64,000 bases of DNA from Lactococcus protaetiae (GCF_006965445.1 NZ_CP041356.1:372001-436000); one strand, 5' to 3'; positions 51,944-62,204 are shown, counted from the stretch's first letter. Notes: generated by a model from the sequence alone, not told the origin. Program-made: numbers and translations.

Positions 51944-52051
51944 ATAGAGATATTATACCAAAAAATTTAGCAAGTTTTACACATTTATCATCTATAAGCA
52001 ACCCAAATACACCAAGAAAAATAATAAAAAGTCGCCAAAGGCGACTCATTA

Positions 52052-52222
52052 TAGCAAGATGTGAGCGGCTCCGTCAAGAAACGGAGAGAGTTAGGAAAAC
52101 GTGGTTCTGCTCAAAGAGCAGGTTCCAGTTGTCACTTCGACTCATCGCTTCAGCGATGTAGCGAGAATGGACAGCGGAGACAGAACATGGCTAAAGAGGT
52201 ATAACCTCACATTAAAATCCCC
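52052..52222. repeat. Structured intergenic repeat, family 2, copy C
   Basis: Shares AAGATGTGAGC, CTCCGTCAAGAA, AGAGCAGGTTCCAGTTG, CTTCGACT, ATCGCTTCAGCGATGTAGCG and AGAATGGACAGCGGAG with copy E (63010-63125). Contains the hairpin ATCGCTTCAGCGAT. Confidence 0.65.
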
Positions 52223-52240
52223 ACTAAATAAGTCTTGAAT

Positions 52241-53380
52241 TTACTTAAATTTATCAAAGAAACCTTTTTTACCATTTCCCGAAATATCAACACCGCTAAC
52301 CTTAGCAAATGCTTGTAAAGCTTCTTTTTGAGCAGTATTCATATTCTTTGGTGTTATGATATTAACGATCACATATTGATCCCCATTACCCGAACCACGC
52401 AATTTTGGCGCCCCTTTTCCTTTCAATCGGAAGTTTGCTCCAGTTTGCGTGCCAGCAGGAATCTTTAATTTCACATTACCATGAACCGTTGGCACTTCAA
52501 CTTCATCACCCAATGCCGCTTGAACAAACTCCAAAGGCATTTTATAGTAAATCTCAGAGCCATCACGCTCAAACTTATCAGATGCTTCAACTTGGAAACG
52601 TACATACAAATCACCATAAGGACCACCATTTGTACCAGCATCACCTTGGCCTTGCAAACGCATTTGTTGACCTGACTCAACTCCAGCAGGAACTTTTACC
52701 TTAACAGTATGGGCAGCTTTTTCATGACCAGTACCATGACAGGTAGGACATGGTTCCTTGATTTCTTTACCCGTACCATGACAAACATCACAAGTTTGTT
52801 GACTTTGCATACGGCCCAATGGTGTATCATGAACCACATTGATTGTACCGCGTCCACCACACTTATGACACGTTTCCGCATGAGTTCCTGGTTTTGCACC
52901 TTCACCACCACAAGTGTGACAAAGCTCTTCTCGATTATATTTTACTTCTTTTTCTACACCAAAAATAGCTTCTTCAAACTTCAGATTGATTCGATATTGT
53001 AAATCATCCCCTTGACGTGGTGCATTAGGATTAACCTGAGCGCCTCCACCGCCAAAGAAGCTAGAGAAAATATCCTCAAAACCGCCGAAGCCGCCTGCGC
53101 CACCAAAGCCAGAGAAGCCACCTTGACCTCCAAAACCACCACTACCAGCGCCAAAACCATTAGCACCAGCTTCGCCATATTGGTCATAGGCTGCCCGTTT
53201 TTGGTCATCCGATAATGTTTCGTAGGCTTCTTGCACCTCTTTATATTTTTGTTCAGCACCTGGTTCCTTATTCAAATCTGGGTGGTACTTTTTCGACATT
53301 TTTCGATAAGCTTTTTTAATTTCATCCTGACTGGCATTTTTATCTACCCCCAGGCGTTCATAAAATTCAGAGTTATTCAT
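52241..53380 (-). CDS. dnaJ: Chaperone protein DnaJ
   Basis: 379 aa: J domain with HPD (about residues 32-34), Gly/Phe-rich linker (residues 74-115), four zinc motifs [32 protein letters not shown], and the C-terminal substrate domains. Co-chaperone that feeds unfolded proteins to DnaK and stimulates its ATPase. Single gene with its own CIRCE-controlled promoter. Confidence 0.97.
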   Translation of the reverse strand: MNNSEFYERLGVDKNASQDEIKKAYRKMSKKYHPDLNKEPGAEQKYKEVQEAYETLSDDQKRAAYDQYGEAGANGFGAGSGGFGGQGGFSGFGGAGGFGGFEDIFSSFFGGGGAQVNPNAPRQGDDLQYRINLKFEEAIFGVEKEVKYNREELCHTCGGEGAKPGTHAETCHKCGGRGTINVVHDTPLGRMQSQQTCDVCHGTGKEIKEPCPTCHGTGHEKAAHTVKVKVPAGVESGQQMRLQGQGDAGTNGGPYGDLYVRFQVEASDKFERDGSEIYYKMPLEFVQAALGDEVEVPTVHGNVKLKIPAGTQTGANFRLKGKGAPKLRGSGNGDQYVIVNIITPKNMNTAQKEALQAFAKVSGVDISGNGKKGFFDKFK

Positions 53381-53561
53381 TATTTAATCCCTAATTCCTT
53401 TACTATAGCTCCTTCGTTGTAAAAAGAAACAACGGACGGACGTTGCTACGCAACTTCGTGACGCAAAAACAGCGACACGACACGCTAATTGCAGTCATCA
53501 CTAATAAAATTCTAGCAGATTTTAAAGTGAGACTAGTATAAATTAATTTTTCAATAGCACT

Positions 53562-53590
53562 ATTTTATCACGTTTTTTAAATTTTGGCAA
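53562..53590 (-). promoter_or_regulatory. dnaJ promoter
   Basis: Minus strand TTGCCA (53585-53590), 17 bases, TAAAAT (53562-53567), located directly downstream of the CIRCE element. Confidence 0.7.
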
Positions 53591-53595
53591 AAAAA

Positions 53596-53622
53596 TTAGC
53601 ACTCTTTTTACTAGAGTGCTAA
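53596..53622. promoter_or_regulatory. CIRCE operator of dnaJ
   Basis: TTAGCACTC-N9-GAGTGCTAA, a perfect consensus HrcA site, next to the -35 box. Between promoter and start codon lies about 180 bases of leader containing a fragment of the chromosome's structured repeats (53425-53480). Confidence 0.92.
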
Positions 53623-53668
53623 TTTTAATGGAGCAAATCCCTCCTATATCGTATCCGAAATCATCATT

Positions 53669-54427
53669 TCAACTCACAAATTCAACAGCAAATTGATTAG
53701 TTCCTATATATACCGAAGAAACTGTTGACTCAGGAAGCCAATATTTTCCTTTGATAGGGTCGTTGACATGAAACTCTTTTTTCTTCGCATCATACCCATC
53801 CAAAATCACCGCATGAGTATTCGTCACAACTTCATGACCAAAATAATCTGTATACGTAATCTGTGGTTGAGCAAAGTCCACCGTTACCCACATTTCCACA
53901 AGATGCTCTTTCAAGACAATATTTTTGATATCATCAATACTTTTTCCAGAAACATCAACAACATTTGCACCATAACTTTGAGCAAATTTCATAAATGCAT
54001 CTGGCCAGATTGTTGGAAAACCTCCATCAGGAATTTGATCATCCGGAGTCCAAGGATCTCCAGCATAACCTAGATTAGGATTGCCATCCCAACCTACCAA
54101 AGGCAATGAATCAAGCACTTCTTTCACAGACTTATCATGTGTTTTATTTAAGTAAACCAAAGCGTTATAGAGAGAAACTGTTTCACAACCTTGATAAGCT
54201 CCGATTTTTATTTGATTCACATCTCCTGTATCCATTAACACATAGTTGCACTTACCCGCATGGTCTTTTTTTGCAACAGTTTTTGAAGCTAATGAAGGCT
54301 GCTTATCCTCGCCTTCGCCTTTTTGAGGATTCATAAAGAAACCAAAACCAACAAAAACCACAATAAGACTCAAAAGGAGTAGAATAACCATGTTCTTTGT
54401 TTTTAAACGTTTTCTTCTTTTATTCAT
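53669..54427 (-). CDS. C39-family (papain-like) peptidase, membrane anchored
   Basis: 252 aa. N-terminal helix (about residues 11-31) then a C39-type domain with Cys in GAYQGCETVSLYNAL (about residue 80) and His in TNTHAVILDGYD (about residue 205), as in Peptidase_C39_2 proteins. It faces outward. The start overlaps the racemase stop by 8 bases, placing it in the D-Asp cross-bridge operon; a role in wall or secreted-peptide processing is plausible. Confidence 0.8.
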   Translation of the reverse strand: MNKRRKRLKTKNMVILLLLSLIVVFVGFGFFMNPQKGEGEDKQPSLASKTVAKKDHAGKCNYVLMDTGDVNQIKIGAYQGCETVSLYNALVYLNKTHDKSVKEVLDSLPLVGWDGNPNLGYAGDPWTPDDQIPDGGFPTIWPDAFMKFAQSYGANVVDVSGKSIDDIKNIVLKEHLVEMWVTVDFAQPQITYTDYFGHEVVTNTHAVILDGYDAKKKEFHVNDPIKGKYWLPESTVSSVYIGTNQFAVEFVS

Positions 54428-55142
54428 TTGCTAAGTCTTTTTTCTCCATCATCATCAAAGTTCGACGCACTGTTTCTGCTTGTGCGTCAATAATATTGAA
54501 TTCTGAGTCGAGTTGATATTCTTCATACAAAACAGAGAGTTCCGTGCAACCTAAAATCATCACTTCACAGTTCATATTTTTCTTTACATCACTTAGAATT
54601 TCGTGGTAAAGCTCAAAATTCAAATTTTTATTTTCTTTAACCTCTTGATAAATCAATCGATTAACCTTTTCTTGCAATTCCTCATCTGGAATGACAGCTT
54701 CATAACCCTGAGCTTCTAACTCCTCACGATAAACACCTGTCAAAATAGTTCCCTCAGTAGCCAACACAGCAATACGCTTACTATCAGCAAATCGCTCTCT
54801 GATTCGTTCCACAGCGATACGAGGCATATGCAAGATTGGAATTTGTGTTGCATTTTGTAACTCCTCAAAATAATAATGAGCAGTATTACAAGGAATAACA
54901 AAAAACTTTGGGTTCAACACACTTTGAATTTTGATATCCTCAATCAGTTTTTCTTCTGGATTTTCTAAAGAAGAATCTTTTATATAAGCAGTACGGTCAG
55001 GAATCGTTGCATGATTAACTACGATATAGTCTAGAAAATCTTGGTCTCGATGAGCATCTGTCCGACGATTCAACGTATGAATGAAACTCTCTGTTGCCAG
55101 AGTCCCCATTCCTCCCAAAATTGTAAAGAAGTTTTCCATCAT
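54420..55142 (-). CDS. racD: Aspartate racemase
   Basis: About 240 aa, starting at MMENFFTILGGMGTLATESF behind GGAGGG; an in-frame extension into the upstream repeat is unlikely. The two catalytic Cys motifs PCNTAHYY (about residue 84) and LGCTELSVLY (about 195) define the Asp/Glu racemase family. Gives D-Asp for the peptidoglycan cross-bridge, fitting the adjacent ligase and amidase genes. Confidence 0.88.
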   Translation of the reverse strand: MMENFFTILGGMGTLATESFIHTLNRRTDAHRDQDFLDYIVVNHATIPDRTAYIKDSSLENPEEKLIEDIKIQSVLNPKFFVIPCNTAHYYFEELQNATQIPILHMPRIAVERIRERFADSKRIAVLATEGTILTGVYREELEAQGYEAVIPDEELQEKVNRLIYQEVKENKNLNFELYHEILSDVKKNMNCEVMILGCTELSVLYEEYQLDSEFNIIDAQAETVRRTLMMMEKKDLANE

Positions 55143-55194
55143 TCCCTCCGTTCTTCTTTCTTTTTTTATAGCCACAGAATAATAAAACAAACGC

Positions 55195-55520
55195 TGTTTA
55201 TCGAAATAAGTGCGTGCTATCTCCGCCCTTTGGACTATGCTGTCAATACTCACTATACCACTAGGTGAAACAACTAGCATATCCGTAAGTTGCTAAAGCA
55301 ACACAGCTATCCTATCTTAAGTAGGGGATGAAGCAGCACTATCTCCACTCCGTTTCGCTGTCCATCCTCGCTACGGTGCTACGTGCTTTGCACGCCGTTC
55401 TATGAACGGTCTCCGCAACTCTGTTGCTACGCTGTCCGTTTGCTTAGCTGCTAAAGCAACAAGAGCAAAAGGCAAAGCATCTGGTCGGAATCGCAACTTT
55501 GAATTTAGTTTTGACTTCAT
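55195..55520. repeat. Structured intergenic repeat, family 1, copy D
   Basis: Starts CGAAATAAGTGCGTGCTATC and shares GGGGATGAAGCAGCACTATC, CCATCCTCGCTAC and AGAGCAAAAGGCAAAGCATC with copy B. It separates racD from the ligase gene without a clear terminator. Confidence 0.65.
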
Positions 55521-55524
55521 TTTA

Positions 55525-56754
55525 TTAGCGATTATTAAAATATTCCTTAAACGTACCAATATAGCGATAAAAAGCATATCTCATCAGCAAATAACGCTTA
55601 GGCGAATTATCTTTTGCATAAAATAAAGTTGTACCATAGTTTTTAGATTTAATAAACTGGCGAATTTCCGCTTTAAAGCTTGGATTGACATATGTCAACA
55701 ATACTTTCTTTGGAACACCTAACCACAACTTGGTTCCTTTACCACAAACTGTCTCAGCAAAAGGCTCATTAAAAATTCGATCTGAAACCAGATAACGTGT
55801 CAAATTGTAACCATTCAAAGTCACATAGAAAGAACTACGTCCTTGACGCAAATTGATTTCAAATAGTTTATACTCTCCATCACGAGGATCATATTTCATA
55901 TCAAAATTCGCAAAGCCAGTATATTCAATTTTTTCAAGAAAATCTTGAATTTGCTGGTATACTTTTTCATTATAATCAGGTAATATAGCAACATAATTCC
56001 CGATTGCTTTCGGACTAGGGTCTTCAAGCAAAGGATGACCCAGACACATCATACGTACCTTATGATTTTTATCCACATAGGCATTCAATACGCGCATATT
56101 CTCATCTGTCCCTGGGATAAAATCTTGAATAATCATCTCATCTGGATAACCTGCTTCATAGCAGCGATGGAGCATTAATTTCATTTCTTCAGGTGATGCA
56201 ATCGTAAAAGCTTTCTTTTGTCCTTCAAAATGGACTTCTAAATAAGAAATCGAATTTCCCGGTTTCAAAATCATTGGATATGGAAAAGATAAACCATTTA
56301 CAAGAGGGTCAATCTCTGTTTCTGGAGTGACTAAAACAGTCTTTGGGTAAGGAAGCTGGTATTCTTCACAAATATTATAAAAATCTGGCTTATTTTCCAA
56401 CTTTTGGTAAAGTGAATAATCAATATAGGGAACTTCAAAAAATTCTGAGAGCTCCGCCTTATACTTAGAAGCCATCAAAGCATAACCATCACCACAAGCC
56501 ACAAGTAGATACTTCTTCTTATCGTTAGCATGATTTTCCTTAAATTCTCTCAAAGTTTTAATGAAAACTTCTTCTTGGTCAAAATGAGGATGGCATTGTA
56601 CTTCCACAATTTTTGAGTATTTTGTCGGTGCTAACTGAGAGGCACTCAGAGCAATCGAAGTAATACCAAACTCTTCATGAAACGAACGCGCCATTCCATA
56701 GACATTAATATCAGACCCTAATAAAATCGGTTGAAATTCAATATTTTGAGACAC
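55525..56754 (-). CDS. aslA: D-aspartate ligase, ATP-grasp family
   Basis: 409 aa with ATP-grasp features: SFPYPMILKPGNSISYLEV as the ATP lid region and LFEINLRQGRSSFY as the metal-binding loop. In lactococci the AslA/Aslfm-type enzyme adds D-Asp to the Lys of the UDP-MurNAc-pentapeptide. Assignment is supported by neighbours racD and asnH. It begins 11 bases after asnH. Confidence 0.85.
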   Translation of the reverse strand: MSQNIEFQPILLGSDINVYGMARSFHEEFGITSIALSASQLAPTKYSKIVEVQCHPHFDQEEVFIKTLREFKENHANDKKKYLLVACGDGYALMASKYKAELSEFFEVPYIDYSLYQKLENKPDFYNICEEYQLPYPKTVLVTPETEIDPLVNGLSFPYPMILKPGNSISYLEVHFEGQKKAFTIASPEEMKLMLHRCYEAGYPDEMIIQDFIPGTDENMRVLNAYVDKNHKVRMMCLGHPLLEDPSPKAIGNYVAILPDYNEKVYQQIQDFLEKIEYTGFANFDMKYDPRDGEYKLFEINLRQGRSSFYVTLNGYNLTRYLVSDRIFNEPFAETVCGKGTKLWLGVPKKVLLTYVNPSFKAEIRQFIKSKNYGTTLFYAKDNSPKRYLLMRYAFYRYIGTFKEYFNNR

Positions 56755-56765
56755 AAAAAACTCCT

Positions 56766-58642
56766 CTAAAAAGTGACAACAGCTGGTTTTTCACCATTGT
56801 GGATAAAGTAAACATCATACCAAGTCAAGAAAGTATAAATTGTCCAAAGCTTACGTCTGGCATCATTCTTACCTGCAAAGTTATCATCCAACATTTCCAG
56901 TACCTTATCTTGATTAAAAAATTCTGAAACAAATTCTTGTTCAAACAAATGACGTACTACTTTGTAGTACTTCTCTTCTCTCAGCCAATCTTTGATTGGT
57001 ACTGGGAAACCTAATTTTTTACGATTTGACCATTCTTCTGGCAAATGACGGCGTGCTGCTTGCCTGAAGGCATATTTTGTATTATGTTCATTAAGCAAGT
57101 ATTTTGATGGAATTTGCTCTGCGGTGTGCATAAGCTCAATATCCAAGAGTGGCACTCGAAGCTCCAAAGAATGAGCCATTGACATTTTATCTGCTTTCAG
57201 TAAGATATCACCAGGCATCCATTGGTGCATATCAAGATATTGCATTTTACGTAGTTCTGAACCTTCTTGAGCTTTCTTATAGGTCTTTCCAACAATTCCT
57301 TTCACACTTGGTGCTGTTTGAAACTCTTGTTTTAAGAGTGTCATAGACTCTTCTTCTTCAAAAACTTTAGCTTGTCCAATGAAAAAGTCTTCAGCTGGTG
57401 CCAGTGATTCATAAAGATGTTTTTGACCTTTAAAATGCTTGTTTTGAATCCCTCGAGCAATTGAAAAGCGTAAACCTTTAGGCAATTTTTTTAGTCTTTC
57501 TGCAACAACACGGACGACACGAGAATTTGTACTAAAACCATAAGATTCATAACCCGCAAAAAGCTCATCTGCACCTTCACCACTCATGACCACTCGCACA
57601 TCACGAGCTGCAAGCTCGGCTAGGAAAAATAGGGGCACACAAGATGGGTTGGAGTCTGGCTCGTCTAAATAATACTGAATTTGTGAGAAATGTTGAAAAG
57701 CTTCATCCCATGAATTTCCCGCGAAGTGTTATTTAAACCAATCATATCTGTCAGCTGTTTCGCTTGCTTAGATTCATTAAATGTCCCTTGACCAAATCCG
57801 ATAGAATAAGTATGATCTGGACGGAGCGTTGATGCCACATAACTAGAGTCTACACCACTTGAGACGAAAGCTCCGACTTCAACATCCGCAAATTTATGTG
57901 CATCAACAGACTCTAAAACAGTCTTATCAATTAAATCAACAGACTCTTCTAGTGACATATTTTTTTCATCCACTTTCATATCCCAGTAAGGTTTAATGTC
58001 AAGTTTGCCATCTTTATAAGTAAAATAATGTCCCTCTTTGATACGGAACACTCCTTTAAAGAATGTTTCATCAAGCGCCGAATACTGGAAAGTCATATAT
58101 GGTTTCAATGCTTCTTTGTTTAATTCTTTTTTGAAATTTGGATGTTTTAAAAAACTCTTAATCTCTGAGCCATACATGAATGTACCATTCATTTGAGCAT
58201 AATAGAGTGGTTTGATACCAAAATGGTCACGAGCACCAAATAACTCTTGTTTTTCTCTATCCCAGATGACAAAGGCAAACATTCCTCGAATTTTTTGGAG
58301 AAGTTCCACACCATATTCTTCATAACCATGCAACAAGACTTCTGTGTCAGCATGAGTGGTGAAATCATGACCTTTTGCAATCAAGTCTTCTCTTAATTCA
58401 CGAAAGTTATAAATCTCTCCATTGAACGTGATTAACTTTGATTTGTCCTCATTGTATATTGGTTGGTCTCCACCTTCAAGGTCAATGATACTCAAACGTC
58501 TAAAACCGATAGCTGCTCTATCATCAATAAATTCACCTGAACTACTTGGTCCGCGGTGAATAATCGTATCCATCATTTCTTTTAGTGTCTTTGTTTTATC
58601 ATCTTGATTTAAGTTATCGACAAAGCCGACAATTCCACACAT
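56766..58642 (-). pseudogene. asnH: Asparagine synthase-type D-Asp amidase AsnH, frameshifted
   Basis: About 625 aa if joined. N-terminal MCGIVGF (Cys2 nucleophile of the glutaminase), synthetase PP-loop SSGVDSSYVAS, and later VVMSGEGADELFAGY. The break is at the AA/AAA run near 57713-57714 (plus strand); one added base gives REISWDEAFQHFSQIQYYLD joining both frames. AsnH amidates D-Asp in the cross-bridge of L. lactis. A real loss would leave the wall unamidated, so an assembly error is likely. Confidence 0.85.
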
Positions 58643-58674
58643 TTCTATCTATCCCCTATCATTTTTCTTGTTTT

Positions 58675-58680
58675 ATTATA
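58675..58680 (-). promoter_or_regulatory. Minus-10 box of the asnH operon
   Basis: TGGTATAATA on the minus strand, an extended -10 type box 33 bases before the asnH start. No clear -35 box. Confidence 0.5.
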
Positions 58681-58689
58681 CCATAATAA

Positions 58690-58745
58690 TAAAAAATGAT
58701 TTGACAGAAGGAAAATAATTTCCCTCCACCAAATCACTGATTTTT
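58690..58745 (-). terminator. Terminator after the usp45-like gene
   Basis: Minus strand: GATTTG...GAGGGAAA pairs with TTTCCTTC...CAAATC and is followed by ATTTTTTATT. Confidence 0.8.
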
Positions 58746-58770
58746 GTTATTATAAACTTTTTGTAGTTAA

Positions 58771-60051
58771 TTACTTAATTACTTGTACAGCATAATTCAC
58801 AGTATACCACGAAGTTTGTGAAACACGGACATTTAATCCTGGTCTTGGAGCATCAACTTGCATTCCGTTACCTAGATAAATTGCAACGTGAGCACCATTT
58901 TCTTCAATAATCAAATCACCAGGACGCGCTTGAGAAAGAGAAACTGGTGTACCTGCACCACCTTGTTCTTGAGAAGTGCGCGGAAGTGAAATTCCTGCTG
59001 CGTGTAAATATACATAGCTAGTAAGACCTGAACAGTCCATTCCAGCGAGAGTAGTTCCACCCCAAACATATGGTATAGCTGGCGTTCTATTTGCAAGCAT
59101 TTGAGCGTAAGAAACAATTGCATCTAAAGTTGCTGAACTTGAACCTGAGTTAGATGATGAACTCCCTCCAGAATTAGAATTCGATGAACCATTACCACTT
59201 GTATTCGAGCTAGAGTTAGAATTCGACGAACTTCCATTATTGTTGTTCGAGTTTGATGTATTATTATCTGAGTTAGACGTAGATGTTGATGGAATATTTG
59301 TAGTAGTTGAAGTGGTCGTTTCTTGAGATTGTTGCGTTTTGTATGCAACTTGAGCCTGAGCTGCTTTTTTTGCCGCCTTCTCTGCCTCTGCTTTTTGTGC
59401 TAACAATTCATTTTTCTTATCTTGAGCTGTTGCAATAGTTGCTTCATAATTTAATGTAGCTACTTTAAGTTCAGCTTGTTGAGAAGTCAACTCTTTAGCT
59501 TGTGAATCTAAACTATCAGAAAGAGTTTCAAGATTATCAGAATTTTTTCTCAACTCTGAAGACTTTTGTACAAGTTCTTTTTGTTCTTTTTCTTGTTGCT
59601 CTAGCATTTGTTTGCTAGCACTTGAAACTGTAGCTATTGCCGTAACCTTTTGAATAGCATCAGTCAACGATTTTGAATCTACAACTGCACTTAAATAGTT
59701 CGTTGCAGAGTTATTAACTTGCGCACTTCGTGCTTGTGCTTCCAATGTCTTTGTACGGTCACTGATATTTGTCACAAGCGTACCAATTTGTACATTGAGG
59801 TTTTTCAATTGGTTATTCACCTGAGTGATTTTTGCTTTTGTACTCGCTTGTTTAGCTTGCAAACTTGACACTTTAGCTTGCAAACTATCAACTTGTGCTT
59901 GTGCTTGTGCTTTCGCTGATTGGGCACTTGCAATTGTTGCATCTTGTTTTTGAATGTCTGAGTTAGTATCAGCGTAAACACCTGATACGGGTGCTGCAGC
60001 AGAAAGTACTACTGTAGACAATAAAATAGCCGAGATAATCCTTTTTTTCAT
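58771..60051 (-). CDS. usp45: Usp45-type secreted peptidoglycan hydrolase (coiled coil plus NlpC/P60)
   Basis: 426 aa. Signal peptide as in Usp45 (MKKRIISAILLSTVVLSAAA, cleaved after VYA), long coiled coil (residues 30-235), a Ser/Asn linker (245-310), then an NlpC/P60 domain with Cys in GMDCSGLTSY and His in NGAHVAIYLG. L. lactis Usp45 has the same first part but a CHAP end, so the catalytic domain is swapped here. Related to PcsB; probably acts in cell separation with MreCD. Confidence 0.9.
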   Translation of the reverse strand: MKKRIISAILLSTVVLSAAAPVSGVYADTNSDIQKQDATIASAQSAKAQAQAQVDSLQAKVSSLQAKQASTKAKITQVNNQLKNLNVQIGTLVTNISDRTKTLEAQARSAQVNNSATNYLSAVVDSKSLTDAIQKVTAIATVSSASKQMLEQQEKEQKELVQKSSELRKNSDNLETLSDSLDSQAKELTSQQAELKVATLNYEATIATAQDKKNELLAQKAEAEKAAKKAAQAQVAYKTQQSQETTTSTTTNIPSTSTSNSDNNTSNSNNNNGSSSNSNSSSNTSGNGSSNSNSGGSSSSNSGSSSATLDAIVSYAQMLANRTPAIPYVWGGTTLAGMDCSGLTSYVYLHAAGISLPRTSQEQGGAGTPVSLSQARPGDLIIEENGAHVAIYLGNGMQVDAPRPGLNVRVSQTSWYTVNYAVQVIK

Positions 60052-60070
60052 AACTGTTATTTTTAATTTG

Positions 60071-60131
60071 TCCTCCCTATGAAGTTCGGTTGAATAAACA
60101 TATTATACTATTCTTACCACACCTTAATATT
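60071..60131 (-). promoter_or_regulatory. usp45 promoter and distant ribosome site
   Basis: TATAAT box at 60102-60107 (AGTATAATATG on the minus strand) with a weak -35. GGGAGGA at 60071-60077 lies about 20 bases before the ATG, a longer spacing than usual but the same as in L. lactis usp45 as I remember it. Confidence 0.6.
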
Positions 60132-60148
60132 TCTTTTTAATTACAAAA

Positions 60149-60682
60149 TCATTTCTCTGTGTATCTAAAATGACTTTTCCTTAATCTATAAAAGAGTTCT
60201 AAAGGTGCTTGAAGCATTGCTGCTAAAATAATATTGAGCAAAAGTGTAGGCGCTAATTGATAAACAACAAAGTTAAGAAAATTGAGTTGTGATAAACCAA
60301 AAGCTGCTGTAATTATTGCACTAAATACTTCAAATGCTGTGACAATGATAATAATAGTAAAGAGCCGTGTCCATCGATTAGTAAAGATGACACTTTCTAT
60401 ATTATAAACGAAAAGTGCGATAAGCGGAAATAATAAGGTGGCAATACCATAAACTCCCAAATAGTAGCTATCGTATACAGCTCCTAGAAGTGCTGCTAAA
60501 ATAATAATATAGCTTGAACGATGTTGCGTAACACTATAAACTAGAAAAATTAGAAAAAGATGGCTTACAGGAGTCCAAGTTCCACCGCTTAGGCTTGTTA
60601 AAACGTGTGTGATTTGTCCATCCAATATTAGAAGTAAAAAGAGCAAGATTGGAGAAAAAAACTGAAAAGTAAAGCGACTCAC
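60149..60682 (-). CDS. mreD: Rod shape-determining protein MreD
   Basis: 177 aa, five hydrophobic segments, with the MreD-like GAVYDSYYLGVYGIATLLFP motif. Partner of MreC in peripheral wall synthesis. Start overlaps the mreC stop by 4 bases. Confidence 0.9.
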   Translation of the reverse strand: MSRFTFQFFSPILLFLLLILDGQITHVLTSLSGGTWTPVSHLFLIFLVYSVTQHRSSYIIILAALLGAVYDSYYLGVYGIATLLFPLIALFVYNIESVIFTNRWTRLFTIIIIVTAFEVFSAIITAAFGLSQLNFLNFVVYQLAPTLLLNIILAAMLQAPLELFYRLRKSHFRYTEK

Positions 60683-61539
60683 TTAATTCCCCCAATCATA
60701 CGTTGAATAACAAAAACAAATCGGATATCGTAAAGATTGCTCGCTGGTTTAACATAAATTTGACGATTCAATCCTTGATTATCATCTTTTTCTCCTAAGA
60801 CCGTCCCAATGAGAAGGTCACGCGGACTATCGCCTCCAAGTCCACTCGTAAAGACTTGCGTCCCTTTAGAAATTTTGTCTTGTGTGGTTAATTGAGTGAT
60901 AATATAAGCATTTTGTTGGCTATCATATCCTGTCAATAAACCATAAGTTGTTTCCTCTGAATTTCCTAGCCGAACCGGAATTTTATTTTCAATTCCTTTT
61001 GAAGAACTTAGAAGTGAAACTTTAGCTGTATTTTTATTGACTTGGATAACACGACCGATGACCCCACCATTTGCCATAACAATCATATCTGTTTTAAGAC
61101 TATCTTTACTTCCCCTATCAATGACAAGTGTATCATTCCATGATGTAGGGTCACGGGTGATAACGTTGGCTGATACCGTTTGATAGTCAGTCAATGTTTC
61201 TTGAAGTTTCAGAGCATTTTTAAGCTCTTTATTTTCAGATTCAAGACCGTTTAGTTTATTGGCATCATCTTTTGACTTGGCAAGTTGAGTTTTTAAACTT
61301 TCATTTTGCTGATAGGTATCCATCAAATTTGAAAATTCATTGACTTTATCTTGGACAAAATGCACAGGAGTTCCAAGCACACGGTCAACGAACCCTGTTC
61401 CATCATTTATTGTTTGTGTCATTGCTGACGGTTTTTGATTAGATTTAAAATTTTTTGCTGAAATTACAATCGCTGACATCGCTGCGATAATAATAATCAG
61501 CGCGATAATAACCATTTTACTTAAATTAAATTTTTTCAA
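60679..61539 (-). CDS. mreC: Cell shape-determining protein MreC
   Basis: 286 aa: membrane anchor (residues 9-28), coiled coil (about 65-110) and beta-barrel domains with VSANVITRDPTSWNDTLVID and NGGVIGRVIQVNKNTAKVSL, both conserved MreC segments. Scaffold for wall synthesis in ovococci. First gene of mreCD, upstream of usp45. Confidence 0.93.
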   Translation of the reverse strand: MKKFNLSKMVIIALIIIIAAMSAIVISAKNFKSNQKPSAMTQTINDGTGFVDRVLGTPVHFVQDKVNEFSNLMDTYQQNESLKTQLAKSKDDANKLNGLESENKELKNALKLQETLTDYQTVSANVITRDPTSWNDTLVIDRGSKDSLKTDMIVMANGGVIGRVIQVNKNTAKVSLLSSSKGIENKIPVRLGNSEETTYGLLTGYDSQQNAYIITQLTTQDKISKGTQVFTSGLGGDSPRDLLIGTVLGEKDDNQGLNRQIYVKPASNLYDIRFVFVIQRMIGGIK

Positions 61540-61760
61540 TGTTCTAGATTCCCTTCAGTAAGTTGTCCTTACTCGTACCTTATTTTATCAAAATTGTCAG
61601 ATTTTTGATAGAATAGTGATAAGAATTTTTTGTAAGCGTTTTTTACTTGTAATACTGATTATCGTAAGCTTTTTAATGGTACTGTTATCTACTTTATCAT
61701 TGTAATCGTAATGCATGAAGTAAATTAGCTGCAAAATATAGCTTTTTGGAGGTTCTTAGG

Positions 61761-62204
61761 ATGAGTAAAATTCCTGTTTTTGGAGAAAAAATTGATGGAA
61801 AAGATTATCAAAATCGGTACGGAGTCTATGGAATTGTTGCACGTGATTCTGGAGAAATTTGTTTAGTTCAAGCGCCTAATGGTGCTTTCATCCTTCCTGG
61901 TGGTGAGATTGAAGCTGGTGAAAATCATGAGAAAGCCTTGCAAAGAGAACTCGTTGAAGAACTTGGAGCTTCTGCAAAAATTGGTGCTTTCTTAGGACAA
62001 GCGGACGAATATTTTTATAGTTCACATCGTAATAAATACTTTTATAATCCAGCTTATATTTATGAAACTAAATCCGTCAGTTTTGATGCGGCTCCTCTGG
62101 AAGACTTTAATGGTATTTTTTGGTTTAGTCCTGAAATAGCAATCACTAAACTTAAACGCGGTTCTCACCAATGGGGCGTTCGTGAGTGGTTAAAGAAAAA
62201 ATGA
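61761..62204 (+). CDS. NUDIX hydrolase
   Basis: 147 aa from ATG 61761 (MSKIPVFGEKID), with GGAGG 8 bases upstream; an earlier in-frame start lies before that site. The Nudix box GGEIEAGENHEKALQRELVE, continuing ELG, is complete (G-x5-E-x7-RE-x2-EE-x-G). Hydrolyses a nucleoside diphosphate derivative; substrate not predictable. Confidence 0.92.
   Translation: MSKIPVFGEKIDGKDYQNRYGVYGIVARDSGEICLVQAPNGAFILPGGEIEAGENHEKALQRELVEELGASAKIGAFLGQADEYFYSSHRNKYFYNPAYIYETKSVSFDAAPLEDFNGIFWFSPEIAITKLKRGSHQWGVREWLKKK

Noticed and set aside
54420-55280. Racemase start at 55280
   Set aside because: The extra N-terminus is translated from an intergenic repeat; a strong GGAGGG site precedes the start at 55142/55139.
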